Below are positions 32,699-44,829 of a stretch of DNA of 64,000 nt, piece by piece; the stretch's first letter is position 1, and every line of letters begins with the position of its first letter. The notes beneath the pieces are model-generated. The model did not search any database. It was not told where the DNA came from and was given only the letters and a program-made list of their open reading frames with translations. This DNA is from Pomphorhynchus laevis (taxonomy: Eukaryota > Acanthocephala > Palaeacanthocephala > Echinorhynchida > Pomphorhynchidae). Location: contig WNNJ02002496.1 in assembly GCA_012934845.2 (NCBI GenBank), positions 62,001 through 126,000 of the forward strand, read 5' to 3'. The position numbers and the translations under genes are program-made.

Positions 32699-32773
32699 GG
32701 GTCGAAACGTGAAATGTAGGTCTGGGTCAGCAGCTGATGAGACCCACCCAGACTGATTAGTAGCGTCCTGCTG
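32699..32773 (+). ncRNA. Rearranged hammerhead-like motif, best copy
   Basis: GGGTC (32699-32703) then GAAA (32704-32707); GTCTGGGT (32720-32727); loop CAGCAG (32728-32733)-CTGATGA (32734-32740)-GACCC (32741-32745); ACCCAGAC (32746-32753); GTC (32765-32767); CTGCTG (32768-32773). CAGCAG/CTGCTG and GACCC/GGGTC abut the core boxes exactly as helices I and II of a hammerhead do, and GAAACG...CGTC closes helix III. The CTGATGA strand lies inside the helix III loop. Confidence 0.65.
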
Positions 32774-32869
32774 TATCAAAAATAAGATCAATACCTGTGA
32801 GGATAATATCGTGCCACAATCGGAAAAATTTCAGCTCACATATGCAATCAAATACAATATATATATATT

Positions 32870-34186
32870 ATTTTCTGCTTGATGTTATTTTTATAGTTAC
32901 CTTGTTCAAAATATGCATCTATTAAATTATTTTAATGATTTTGAAGGAAACCAATATCATTACGTATTATGGCATTTTGTCAAATTTCGATATTTAATAT
33001 TTAATATTTTTGGAATATAAAACATTTCACTTAACAGATTTTATTTATTTAAACTGTTAAATTATTAATATCGTGTTCTAGTACAAAGTGTATTGCTTAC
33101 TATCAATAAAAATTTCTCAATTAACAATTTAAATATATTCTAGTAAAATATAAAACTTGCATAAATATAATGTCGTATAAATTAATATTTATACGACATA
33201 TTTATTAAATATAAATTAATATTTTCCGTATTTCTAGTTTCTGGCAGGGATCATAAATATTTTTACTTTGTTGGATCTGTTCTTGCTCATCAATTTAGTT
33301 ATCATAATTATAAAAAATGTAAATCGTAAAGTAACATTTCCAGTAGATTACCAAAGTAACCTTTGATGCCATTTTATTATTTCTGAATTACATTATTTTC
33401 TATCCAAATAATGTCCACTTAGGCAAATAGTTAAATCATCATAAATTGAAAATATAAACGAATCAATTGATTATGTTTAACAAAAACGTAAATCGTAATT
33501 TTATTTTAAGTGTTCTAGTATCATGTGATCAGGTTTCAAGTCTATTATTCGGCCCAACATAGCAGCGAGGCCAAATACATACACGATTAAATTTGGGTAT
33601 ATTTTTATGGAAACTAATTTAAATATAGGTATTCATTAAATTATATAAATTTTAAAAATCATGATTACATTACACGAAAATTATTACATTATTTGCAACC
33701 CAGTATTTTTGAACCATTTCTATAACACGCATATAAATAATTAAAATTAAATATAATATGGATGAACAATCTTTTTTATATTCTTTTTCGTGATTTTAGT
33801 AATTTAATTTTAATTATAATTTTTATTTTAATCATTTCATTTTAATTATTTGAATATTCATTGTAGTTATTACTACTGAGTTAACAAGTTTTATAATTAG
33901 CAAAAAGAAACCGAAACTCGAAACTATAGTATTGCTTCGGCATTACATAATCAATTCTTTAATATTCTTCTTATTCACTTATTAGCTGAAATTCATAGCC
34001 TCACACGTTACATGTCAATGTTCACATTCGTTTGGTTTTATATTTATTCCGGTTTACTAAAATTCTCGTTAAATGAGAATTACCTTTATTAGCAAAACAT
34101 TCTAAACTTTCAAATTGAGATTGTGTAGAATTGTCGCATTATCACAATCTGGATTAAATTTAACCAGACAGTCGTATACTGCATAT
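32870..34186. other. AT-rich relics, no gene
   Basis: Contains Naiad thumb remnants on the minus strand (32880-32990) and a 3'-flank relic (33520-33590). No coding region is supported. Confidence 0.55.
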
Positions 34187-34750
34187 CATTATTTCCGCAT
34201 ATTCAATCAATGCGTAAAAACGTTTGACATAGAACATCGGATATTTATATCGAATGTATTCGCAATTAGTCCGAAATTGATTTGTATTCGGTGTTAGCAT
34301 GCGAAACAAGATGATTTACCCATCTTAGCGTAAGCGAATCGTTTCCGATCGCTATTCGAAGTGGGGGGTTGTAGAAATTTTCCTCGTAAACAACTTGCCC
34401 TCGGTGTATTTATGTCAACTTATACACGAAAGAATTCCCGAGTTACTTAAAATTTGATATTAGATCATATAACTGAGTACATGTATTTTATACTATATAT
34501 AGATCAGAAATAAAGTTAAATACTAAATAATTATATTAGATTTTATACAATTTATATATAACTAGAAATCAGATCAGATAACTGAGTCTACGTATTTTAT
34601 GCTATATATAAATAAAAAATAAAGATAATTAATAATTAAATAAGATTTTATACAATTTTTATTTAAATCAAGTTAAAATTCAAATTTAAAGTAAAAGTCA
34701 ATTGTAAGTTAATTGTTATGAATTGACTAATAAATAATAGACGATGTATC

Positions 34751-34829
34751 AGAATAAGGATTGGATGTCAATACGAGAAACTGCTATGTTATCAGGTTTC
34801 GGTCCCTATTCCATGACCAAGCATAGCAG
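34751..34829 (-). ncRNA. Naiad 3'-flank pseudoknot motif
   Basis: Minus strand: arm A CTGCTATG (34822-34829), arm B GGAATAGGGA (34803-34812), CCGAAACC, A' CATAGCAG (34781-34788), B' TCCTTATTCT (34751-34760). Both stems pair fully, with two G-U pairs in B. Confidence 0.6.
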
Positions 34830-35199
34830 CGGGGCCAAATAGATGCTAATGCCATATTTCCTCTGATGAAAATTGATTATCTGGTGTATCTTATTCTAAT
34901 ACAACGCATATTTTTTATTAGGCATCCATAAAATTCTGTCGCTTAATTTTTTAAATTTATTTTTAATGATAATTTTTTCGATTTATATATTGTAAATTGA
35001 ATATTTTAATATTTTGCTGGTTTATATTTCTTCCAAATAAGAAAAAGATTATTAAGCTTATAAATAATTATTAATAATTGTAAGAACATCTTATAACAAT
35101 TATTTATAATTATTTATTATCTAATTATTAAATTTTGATTTATTGAATTATAATATTATTTTTATTTGTTTCAATAGCTTTATTGCTTTTTCACTAAGG

Positions 35200-35797
35200 A
35201 AACATTATTGATAGCATCTCTTGTGTTAAATTTACGCTACTATCTGCTTGCGTTAAAAAAGGTTGTAGATTTGTTCGCCAAAATATCTCGGATAAGCCAA
35301 TATATTTAAAAATATTAAAGAATCTTATTTTTAGATTGTCTCGGAAAATGCGCTATGAGCCCTTCAGTGCGTCCAAATTATGCTTGGCTTCGAAGAGAGT
35401 ATTGCACGTTAATGAGCTAACGATAGCTCTTACAAATATGATTTCTCGTAAAGCTACATGATCTGATTTTCTTTCTCTAGAGCAAATTAAACAATCTTTC
35501 TATTGTCTTGCTCATTTTTTGGACGTACTTCTTTAATTGTTTTTTATTAAGTGCTTCATTTCAATATGATTTGAGAGATTGTATTGTTAAAAACGCATTT
35601 CAACAACATCAATCTATTTATGTTATTTTTATTGATTTTCAAAAAGCATTCGATTCAGTTGATAGAAACTACACTTAGAAAAATTGACGCATAATGTAGA
35701 TTTAGGTGGTCCTATTCTTTATTTATTGAATTCTATTTTGCTATCGAACGTTCTTCACATTTTTGACGGCATAAATTATTCAAAAGGGTTTCTCGTC
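35200..35797 (+). mobile_element. LINE RT, 5' part, interrupted by a short-LTR element
   Basis: FQYDLRDCIV, then YVIFIDFQKAFDSVDRN, the first RT aspartate motif. The sequence stops at 35797 at a 5-base target duplication and resumes at 37704 with NRCVLQGESLS, so the LINE was split by a later insertion. Frames shift repeatedly; dead. Confidence 0.75.
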
Positions 35798-37703
35798 TGA
35801 CATATGTTATGAACACTAACTTATTATTATGTTTTGTAGATTGTTTAAAAAGCTCCCGTTAGTACAATTTATTAAACAATTAAATGAACAAGAATTTCAA
35901 ACCGGAAGCTTTGGCCACTCAGCCCAACAATGTGGACGCTCTCTTGCTCTGGGCGCACTGGAAACGTCGCTTTTCGAAATATTTGACATCGATGACAGAG
36001 CTTCAATCAAACGATCGATTGAAGGTGCTGGTTAATCATGTCAATTTGATGATCTATATATACCAGACTTTCAAGCGATTTTTCGCACTACCAATTTATA
36101 AAAAACGTATTCCTTTCGTAATCCTGTGAGAAATTCAGCGCCCTCGTAACCAACGGATACACATTTGTGCTTTATAAAGAATAACTAAAATGTCCACACA
36201 CGCAACAAGCCAGTAAAAACGATTTATGCACATGAGTTTCATCTAACATTGTGAGGAATTGCTGGTGTCTCTGTGCGGTGTGTGCTTAAATTTGACCGTC
36301 ATTCCATCGTCCTCTTGTCATTTCTCTGATCAAGGCTACGCAACCATTTGAAAAAATATCAATCGATATTAAGGGACCGATGCCATCAACTTCTAGAAAT
36401 CGTTATTTGCTTGTAATGGTGGACGAATTTTCGCGGTTCCCATTTGGCTTCGCTTGTTCCGATGTGTCGATCAAAACGGTGATAAAGTGTCTGAGTCAGA
36501 TATTCGCACTATTCGGTACACCCTCGTTTGTACATTCCGATATGATAACCTCGTTCATGTCCCGCGAATTATCTGATTATTTATGCAGAAACGGTGTTGC
36601 CTGTAGCAGAAGCACACCTTACAACGGATATATTATATTATAAATATAATATATTTATATTATAATATATTATATTACGATATATTATATCACCCAAATA
36701 TAATTAGAGTGATATATGTCAAGCGATGATATAATATAATATATTATATTATAAATATAATATATTTATATTATAACTATATATTTATATTACAACTATA
36801 TATTTATATTACAACGGATATAATATATTATAAATATAATATATTTTATTATGTTATATATCGGATATATCTTTACAGTTTAGTGGTATAGCGGAATTCA
36901 GTGTCGAAGCATCGAACTCGTCGACTGCCGTTGAGCATTGGGAAATTTCGCTTTTAACTGTGCTTTACCCAATTCGTTCTCTTCTATGTACTCAAACAGG
37001 AGAAACTCCTCACGAAAGGTTTCTGAGATTTCAACGCCGTTTCTATACTGGATGGAGTATTCCGACATGTCTACTTTCTTCAAGTCCCGTGCTATTGAAG
37101 AAACAAAATCGCACGAGTAAGTACGATCCTATTGTGGAGTGGGTCGATTTAATTAATGTCAGTCCATATTACGCCCTCGTCCGCTTAAGTGATGGACGCG
37201 AATCGACAGTGTCGACTAAACAACTTGCTCCGTGTATCGAGGATCATGGACCATGTGATATGTTTCATGGTAGGGTTCATAACTATATGGACGCGTTTAA
37301 TACGGATGAAGAGACATACACGGAAAGGAACGAAATCCAACTAAGTACCAGTCCTGGTCCGATCAAGAAGGAATTCACTATATGTACTCCAGACGATCAA
37401 CATACTGAGGAGTTAATCGAATGTCATGATACAAGTGATCACCAGTTAAATTTGAATAAGAATGTTTAAGATGCGATCGACCATAGGAATCCGGAGGAAC
37501 ATGATGGAGACGAACAACACGATGAGATATCAACCACATCTAGACAAACGGACTCGAATGTCGATGTATTTTGCAGCAACCGAAGACGATGACAAATACC
37601 CAAGTATTTGGATGTCTATGTAGTGAGGGAGAATAACATATGTTATAAATACTAACTTATTATTCTGTTTTGTAGATTGTTTAATAAAGCTCCCGTTAGT
37701 ACA
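35798..37703 (+). mobile_element. Short-LTR Ty3/gypsy relic, internally deleted
   Basis: LTRs of about 69 bp (35798-35866 and 37634-37703) bounded by the 5-base duplication TCGTC (35793-35797 and 37704-37708). Parts left: start of Gag (KFKPEALATQP, AHWKRRFSKYL), integrase core (RYLLVMVDEFSRFPFGF, HSD) and integrase C-terminal region. Protease and reverse transcriptase are absent and the TA-rich inner region is rearranged. Broken in many places; moderately old. Confidence 0.75.
36692..36736. repeat. Inverted repeat arm, partner at 38514-38556
   Basis: ATCACCCAAATATAATTAGA...AAGCGATGAT reads as the near complement of 38514-38556, 1.8 kb away. No transposase is linked to it. Confidence 0.6.
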
Positions 37704-38510
37704 TCGTCAATCGCTGTGTCCTTCAGGGCGAATCTCTAAGTCGCTTATTATTCAGTTTCTTCGTTTCTGATCTTCCTAACAGTCTAAGTCACAATCTTTC
37801 AGATATTCGTGTAATATAAGTGAACGATCTTGCTCTTATCTCCAAATCTATTTCCAATGTCAAAGTAACTTTAAACTCGCTCTCATCGTTCTGTTTTACT
37901 AATCGTATTTGAGTGAACAGTGAAAAGTCTAAGAAAATTAAGTTTCGTAGAGGAGGTCGACTAAATTGATCAAACATTTATGCTATCAAGACGTTTCCCT
38001 TGATTTTGAATCGAAGTATATGCACTTCGGAATGTTACTCACGTCTAGATGGTCTTTATCTCAACATTTAGAACTTAAATGTGATAAAATTGTGAAGACA
38101 ACCTCTGGAATGTCCGAACTGGGCAAATTATCTTTTGTAGCTGATTTACGATATTTTATATAATGCTTCTTCCAAAACTACAATAAGGACTTGCTTGTAT
38201 CTTGGGTAGACTTGATTTCAGAAATTTTTTACTGGTTAGATAAGTGCTTGTCAAGATTTAAAAAAAGGTTGATATGCGTATCTTCAAAAACTTCATCCAC
38301 GGCTGTTCAAGTTCTAGCAAGTCTGCCTCCCTTATCAGTTTCATTGCAAAAAGAGATGAATTCTCCTTTAACTGCTGGTTTTCTTAAAAATCAAAATTTC
38401 TGTAATGGCGAAGTGCATAGACTTGATCAGGATATATATCAGACTTCCGCTTTTCTTCAAACAGCTTGTCGTAGCTCTATCGCAAATCGCAAGTAAGCGC
38501 ACCTTAGTCT
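37704..38510 (+). mobile_element. LINE RT, 3' part of the split element
   Basis: VLQGESLSRLLFSFFVSDLP, then a damaged ADD region (NDLALISKS), FRRGGRLN, a YMHFGMLLTSRWSL thumb motif and a decayed C-terminus. Continues 35200-35797 across the LTR relic. The 3' end is near 38500. Confidence 0.75.
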
Positions 38511-38513
38511 GGA

Positions 38514-38896
38514 GATCATCGCTTGACGGATATCACCCTAATTATATTTGGGTGATATTGTAATATAATTATTGGGAAATATTCCCCAAAATGGGTTGAT
38601 ATTATCCCAATATAATTATTGGGACAATATAGGTTTTGGGATATATTCCCCAAAATGGGGTGATATTATTTATATCACCCCATTTTGGGGAATTCTGGAA
38701 TGGGAAAGGGATATTGGGGAATATGTAAGGGGACAAAGCGAAGGGATAATGAAGATAATGAGGGGAATGGTGATAAGTGGAAGGCGCATGGGTGTTACGG
38801 AAGGTGATAGAAAAAATCGTCCGTTGATCGCATAGAGTTAATTCGATATACATCTCGTTATTTACTTTCCAGATCAATATGCTCTTAAATATTGTC
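38514..38896. repeat. Foldback / MITE-like repeat (copy 2)
   Basis: Several nested inverted repeats, including a near-perfect stem around CCCCAAAATGGGGTGATA (38648-38692). 38655-38896 is almost identical to 11900-12145. Confidence 0.65.
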
Positions 38897-39059
38897 ACCC
38901 TAGTGTCTGGGCCATGCAAGAACGAAGATGCATGCATTTCGTGACTTAAAGATATTGGTAAATATGGCTTTTCTCTTCTTTTTTATATTTATTTGGATTT
39001 GAAGGTATCATCAAGACAAACTTATTTTGCAATACCCATTAAAGGAAAAAATGTGAAGT

Positions 39060-39835
39060 ACATTTAAATGTGCACGGTTTCCGGTGTCCTGGAAATAGAA
39101 ACAAAGAAAGCATACGTTTTATTTCGGATTCAATGGCACTTGTTTTGAAAATTGTCGTATTGAATTGCACAAAGCTGTTTTGGTATAAACTTATTGAATT
39201 TCGGGATTTTATTTCCGTCTGTCTGCTGATGACACAACGTTATCCTTGGCTACGATCGTCGAATGGCGGAATTACTGCCGCGATATAATGTTATAAATAG
39301 TTCTCAAAAAGCAAGATAAATCGCTAATCGGTGGGAATGATGTGATAAGCCAGAGAATAAAGCTAAAATCGGCAAAAGAAAATTCGATCCAGGTCGTATA
39401 TAAGAAGGAGCGTGGATTTTGGGTATGATTGTGAAGGCTGTAGATCTCAGATAGATAATCATGTTTTTATCTTTATTTTTTATAATTTAAGGCTCGTGAT
39501 ATGCATGAATAGTCGCCGCGATGCTGACACTAATCCCCTTTATCAGAAAACATGTCAAACCTGGTAATAATCAATGAAATATATCAAAAACCAAGATTAA
39601 TGTAACTTATTTATTCAGGTAGTATCCTTCACAGCGATTGCTCGAAAGGTTATGTCAAATTCGAAGACTATGGTTACAACTACATATCGGTTTACCATTC
39701 ACAACATTTTGTGGATTCAATCTCAGGTAACAACGATTAATTAACATGTGTACATATTATTCTAAATTTTTAAGATGCCATACTCAGCGAATTGAGTCTT
39801 AATGACATTCATTAAAGTATTTTGTAGAGGAAAGG
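39060..39835 (+). mobile_element. Merlin (ISXO2-like) transposase relic, 5' part
   Basis: 39070-39288 encodes FRCPGNRNKESIRFIS...LALVLKI-like N-terminal zinc and helix region. 39620-39726 gives SDCSKGYVKFEDYGYNYISV and YHSQHFVDSISG, typical of the ISXO2/Merlin catalytic domain. A candidate 48-bp GT-AG intron (39727-39774) follows, then HTQRIES. The element is split by the LTR retrotransposon at 39836 and carries further stops. Confidence 0.7.
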
Positions 39836-39973
39836 TGTGATGAAAATTACCTTACCATTTATATTGTAAATCTTAACCCTTAATGTTAGCTATTTACACT
39901 TACTGATTTACTACTTTGTTTTGTAGATATTACTCAATAAAGCTTTTTTACAAGCGTATCTGTTTACACTACA
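39836..39973 (+). repeat. 5' LTR (138 bp)
   Basis: Starts TGTGATGAAAATTACC and ends TTTACACTACA. Unusually short. Matches 43656-43792. Confidence 0.9.
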
Positions 39974-42900
39974 ATTTATTGAGTAATATTATCTCTATGG
40001 CGGAATCTCATCTACGACCAGAGCGTCTGACGATATTACTCGACGATCCTAAAGCGCAGGATCACTTCCGTCATTGGTCCGTAACGTTCAAAAATTGCAT
40101 TCGAAAGCTGGCAGTAGAGGATGAAGACTCGCAACTATACACGCTATTCAATTTCGTATCGCCAGCAGTGTTTAAGCTCATCAGAACGTGTGCGAACTAC
40201 ACTGATGCCATGAAGTTGCTCAGTGAGCGATATGAGCGGCCAGTTAGCCAAGTATACGCCCGACACATGCTGCGGTGTCGGAAGCAAAGTCCGAATGAAA
40301 CGTTCGACCAATACTTATCCGAACTACGTCTGCTGGCAGCGGAATGCAACTTCGAAGCCATGACCGCCGAGAGCTATCACGATGAGACGCTTCTTGACGC
40401 CATAATCACCGGAATCTATTCTGATCATATTCGCCAACGATTGCTGGAAAACTCCGAATTGCATTTACAAACAGCATGTACTCAAATTCGGTCTCTCGAA
40501 TTAGCCGAGTCGAGGGTCAAATCATACGGCGCACCTAACCGGCTTGCATCTGCAGTACATAATGAATCCGTTGAGGAAACGGTATATCCCAACCACAACT
40601 CGACAGCCATAAATGCCGAGCAAGTCGCAGCAGCTGATAAATCAAGTACGTGGAAATGCTACTTCTGCGGTGGAAAATACAAGCATACAAAGAAACATTG
40701 TCCCGCACGAAATTCGGTATGCAATAAGTGTCAGAAAACAGGACACTTCGCCAAGGTTTGCCGGTCGGGGCACTGTAACGCTGCATTCCAATGTAACGGC
40801 GGGCTTTGCGGATCAAGCGGCAGCATTGCTACACAAAAGGTATTTGTTAACGGCATTTGCCTAAACGCTTTATTTGACACCGGGAGCACATTGAACTTCG
40901 TAAGCTCGAATCACATAACACGATTAAATGTGAAAGTGTGGCGTCTGCAATCCAAAATATCAATGGCATCCTCCGGAATTCAGGTAACTTCAAAAGGTTC
41001 GATAACAGTCGACATTTGTATGCAAGGAAAGCCATTTCGTAACGTAAAACTGCTGATTCTAGACGATCTTTGTTCAGACATCATCCTTGGTATCGACTTA
41101 ATGAAGAGACATTCCAACATCCAATTTCGATTTCACGGTCAAGAAGAACCAATTTCATTGAGAGTAATGAACATTGCTGAACCTCCAAAGCTATTTGAGC
41201 ACTTAAAAGAAAACTGTACACCTATTATCACAAAATCTCGAAAACACACACGCGAGAACTATGCGTTCATACGTAATGAGATAGACAAACTTCTGCGGGA
41301 ACACATAATTGAGCCGAGCACATCGCCTTGGCGAGCACAAGCATTCGTGACGAGCAACCAGCGAAGAAAGAAACGAATGGTTGTGAACTATTCCAAGACA
41401 ATAAACCAATATACACATCTCGACGGATATCCACTTCCAAACATAGAGAACCTGATCACGGAAATATCTCAATACAAATTCTTCTCAACTATTGATCTTG
41501 AATCCGCCTATCACCAAGTCGAAATTCACCCATCCGATCGTCAATATACGGCATTTGAAGCATGCGGCAAACTTTATCAATTTACAAGAATTCCTTTTGG
41601 TTTAACGAACGCGGTAGCATGCTTTCAAAGAATCATGAATAAAATAATCGCGGACAATGATTTGACCGACACATACGTCTACCTAGACGACATCACTATA
41701 TGTGGACGCACAGAAGAGGAGCATGACCGAAATGTAGATCGATTTCTTTCAGTCTGTACATCATTAAACTTAAAGTTCAACAATGGAAAATGCAAATTCT
41801 GTAGAGAAGAAATCAACCTTCTCGGATATCAGATCAAAAATGGTAGCTTCAAACCAGACCCGGAACGATTTGAGCCTCTGAAATCCCTGCCAATTCCATC
41901 ATGTCAGTCTGATCTTAAACGAGTGCAAGGTATGTTTGCTTACTATGCGAATTGGATAGCAAACTTTTCACTCAAAATGGCAAAAATTAAAGTTTCACAG
42001 TTTCCCATGAATGATGAGGCAATCGCAGCGTTCGAAGGCATAAAATCGGAGCATAATGAAAGCCGCACTATATCACATTGACAACAATAAACCATTAACT
42101 GTCGAAACTGACGCATCCGCGACAACCATAGCCGCATCTCTCAGCCAAGAAGGAAGACCATTGGCCTTTTTCTCTCGGTCGTTGACCAATCCGGAGTCGC
42201 GATATTCGGCAATTGAGAAAGATGCGCATGCTATTGTGGAGTCACTTCGAAAGTGGAGACACCACCTTATCGGACGCCTCCTTACAATTAATACTGATCA
42301 AAGGTCCGTATCGTTCATGCTAAACAACCAGAGCAAGAGCCAAATCAAAAATGAGAAGATTAATAGATGGCGCCTCGAACTATCAGAGTTCGAATTTAAG
42401 ATTATCTACAGACCTGGCAAACAAAACCACGTTGCCGACACTTTAACCCGAGTCTGCGCAGCAGGGTATGATTTAGCTTCTCTTAAACAGCTACACGTTG
42501 ATTTGTGCTATCCTGGAATACGACGCTTAACAGCATATGTACGAAAAAACAATCTACCGTTTTCATGCGACGACGTAAGACTAACTTGCAATAACTGCTT
42601 AGTTTGTTCAGAGATAAAACCCCAGTATCCGCATTTAGAAGGATCCCATGTTATAAAATCGACTCGTCCATTTGAGCGGCTATCCATGGACTTTAAAGGC
42701 CCTTTACCAACATCAACACAAAGAAATCCTTACCTCCTGGTCGTGGTCGACGAATACATTCGTTTTCCATTCGGTTTCCCCTGCAAAGACACCAGTTCAC
42801 AAACAGTTATTGAGAAGCTTGAACTGCTATTTTCGACGTTCAGCACCCCGGAGTTTATACATTCTGATAACGCAACTTGCTTCAGGTCAACCGAGCTGAA

Positions 42901-43655
42901 ACAATACTTACTTTCTCGGAACATATCCTCAAGTCATTCGTCTCCATTCAATCCCAGAGGAAACGGACAAGCGGAACGATTTGTCGGCCAGATTTGGACT
43001 ACGATACGTCTAGCACTACGCACCCTCAATCTTGGAATAAAAGGCAGGGAGAAAGTCCTACAACACGCCCTAAACTGCAGTCGTAGCTTACTATGTACAG
43101 TCACTAACGAATGTCCACATGATAGGATTTTCAGATACAGCCGACGATGCCTTAAACAAAACCAACTCCCACAATGGCTGACGCATGCGCAGTCCGTGTT
43201 AGTGAAAAACCACAACCGAACATCTAAACATTGTCCTAACTTACTGCCAGCCAAACTAGAGAATATAAATCCTTATTATTCAACAGTCTCATACCCTAAC
43301 GGGCAGCATAGAACAGTCTCGAATCGCGATATTGCAAGGTTACCTCAAGAATGCTGCAATAATAACACACCAACGGATGAACTGAACGAACCAACAATGG
43401 AAGGTGTTCACGACCCATCAATAGAAGACAACCAACAAGACGCGCCAATAACCTGCAAGGACGATATCGAAGCAATAGTGGAAGCCGGCCAAAATACACT
43501 AACAAGCGAAACAATGCGCGACAGCGATCATGGCACGACACAGGGAACTTACTTCAATGACAACGACAACGATACAGACGACAGTGGACCGAAGAGACCA
43601 GTTAGAGCACGACAAGCGCCGAGCTACTTGCAGGATTATCTATGGCGGGAAAGAA

Positions 43656-43792
43656 TGTGATGAAAATTACCTTGCCATTTATATTGTAAATCTTAACCTT
43701 AATGTTAACTATTTACACTTACTGATTTACTACTTTGTTTTGTAGATATTACGCAATAAAGCTTTTTTACAAGCGTATCTGTTTACACTACA
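43656..43792 (+). repeat. 3' LTR (137 bp)
   Basis: Pairs with 39836-39973. Preceded by the purine tract GGCGGGAAAGAA, which would prime plus-strand synthesis. Confidence 0.9.
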
Positions 43793-43986
43793 AAAGGGCA
43801 AAACACAAATGGTGGATGGACCTTTATTTGGACGAATATGCTTGGAGGAGAAATTCGCGCGTGAATAGCTTACTTCTTTCTAAAAAACTTTTAGATGACA
43901 TTAAAGACTTATTTGTATTTAATGAAAAGGAACGGTCGGATAGATATGAGGCAATCCATGCTACGGAGGAGGAAGAAAAGCCGTAA
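43793..43986 (+). mobile_element. Merlin transposase relic, 3' part
   Basis: RAKHKWWMDLYLDEYAWRRN is the C-terminal YLDEFxWR-type motif of ISXO2/Merlin transposases. It continues the frame broken by the LTR element at 39836. Confidence 0.7.
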
Positions 43987-43999
43987 TCATAACGAAGGC

Positions 44000-44770
44000 G
44001 AGAAAAGAGTACGAAGTGGTCGACAATGTCGGGGAAGAGTGGTCGAAGGAGATAAGAACACTATATAGAGCCTTGTCTCTAGAAATGAGTAGGTCGTTGT
44101 AAACTTTCATGCAGGCGATTTCTGTGAGTGGTTTAAGCGGAAAGCGGATTGGAAAGGGGAGTACAGATTGGATGAAGGGAGATAAACGTTGATCTGTATT
44201 AAAATAAAGCGTTCTAAGAGCTTAGAAAGAGTAGGGAGTAGCGACATGGGGCGATAGCTAGAAGGAAGGGAGGGGTCGAGAGATTGTTTCTTAAGGGAGG
44301 ACGAACGATTGCAGATTTCCAGTGTGAAGGCAATATACGATTGCGGATGGACTAGTTAAACAAGGTGATGAGGAAAGGGGATATCGATGATAATATGGAT
44401 TTAAGTATGTGAGCAGGTAGGGGATCTACAGGTGATGTTTTGTTGGGCAAGGACATGAGGACAGATGATACTTCGGTAGGTGAGACTGGGATAAGATGAA
44501 AGATTTCCGGGAGGTTGAGGCTAGGCGGGTCAGAGTGGGATGTGATGGAGACCGGGGTGTGAGAAAGAGCAACGTGGATACTTTGGTCTGGAGAAATGAT
44601 GAATAATCATGGTGATTGATGTTGCAAGACGAAGAGGAGCGAGCAAGGATTGAGTTAAATGTATGCCAGAGAGTCTTAGAGTTGAATGAAGTGATGATTT
44701 TATGCTGCCAGAAGGAGTTACATTTGGTACGTAGTAGGTTGAGATGAGACCTGCTAAGATCAAGATAGGA
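44000..44770 (-). mobile_element. CR1/Jockey-like LINE RT fragment
   Basis: Minus strand: linker LLAPLRLATSITMIIHHFS, then PNKTSPVDPLPAHILKS, IVRPSLKK and PMSLLPTLSKLLERFI. These align with LPNSTSPLDPVPTYILKL and NLPTISKLFDRLI in the LINE at 1-2036, so the two are the same family. Frameshifted and cut before the catalytic motifs. Confidence 0.75.
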
Positions 44771-44829
44771 ATCACGGAAAGACGGAGTTTTTCGTCACGG
44801 AAATACGGAGTTAAACATTTCATCAAAAT

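Larger units (their letters stand above)
32363..32858 (+). mobile_element. Hammerhead-bearing SINE-like unit, 398-bp period
   Basis: The block starting AGTAGCGTCCTGCTGTATC occurs at 32361 and again at 32759, so one complete 398-base unit plus a further 90 bases are present. The unit carries pol III boxes (32609-32663) and a rearranged hammerhead (32699-32773). GTC at 32367-32369 and at 32765-32767 would be the two cleavage sites, releasing a 398-nt RNA. Other copies: 56215-56460 (-) and 62060-62140 (+). Non-autonomous, circular-RNA-like retrozymes are a known parallel. Confidence 0.65.
34187..36050. repeat. Inverted segmental duplication, copy 1
   Basis: Reverse complement of 52605-54468 (paired positions sum to about 88655). 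It includes a Naiad-type 3' flank, the 5' half of a LINE RT and the left end of a short-LTR element, so the duplication came after that insertion. Confidence 0.9.
39836..43792 (+). mobile_element. Ty3/gypsy LTR retrotransposon, nearly whole and young
   Basis: Bounded by 138- and 137-bp LTRs (TG...CA) and a 5-base target duplication AAAGG (39831-39835, 43793-43797). Parts in order: Gag, two CCHC zinc knuckles (CYFCGG...; CNKCQKTGHFAKVC), protease (LFDTGST), reverse transcriptase (YVYLDDI), RNase H (VETDAS), zinc-binding and integrase core (SMDFKGP, HSDN), C-terminal acidic tail. A purine-rich tract precedes the 3' LTR. The LTRs differ by about three substitutions and one indel, so the insertion is fairly recent. 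The coding region looks broken about once. Two knuckles and layout suggest a Mag-like lineage. Confidence 0.9.
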
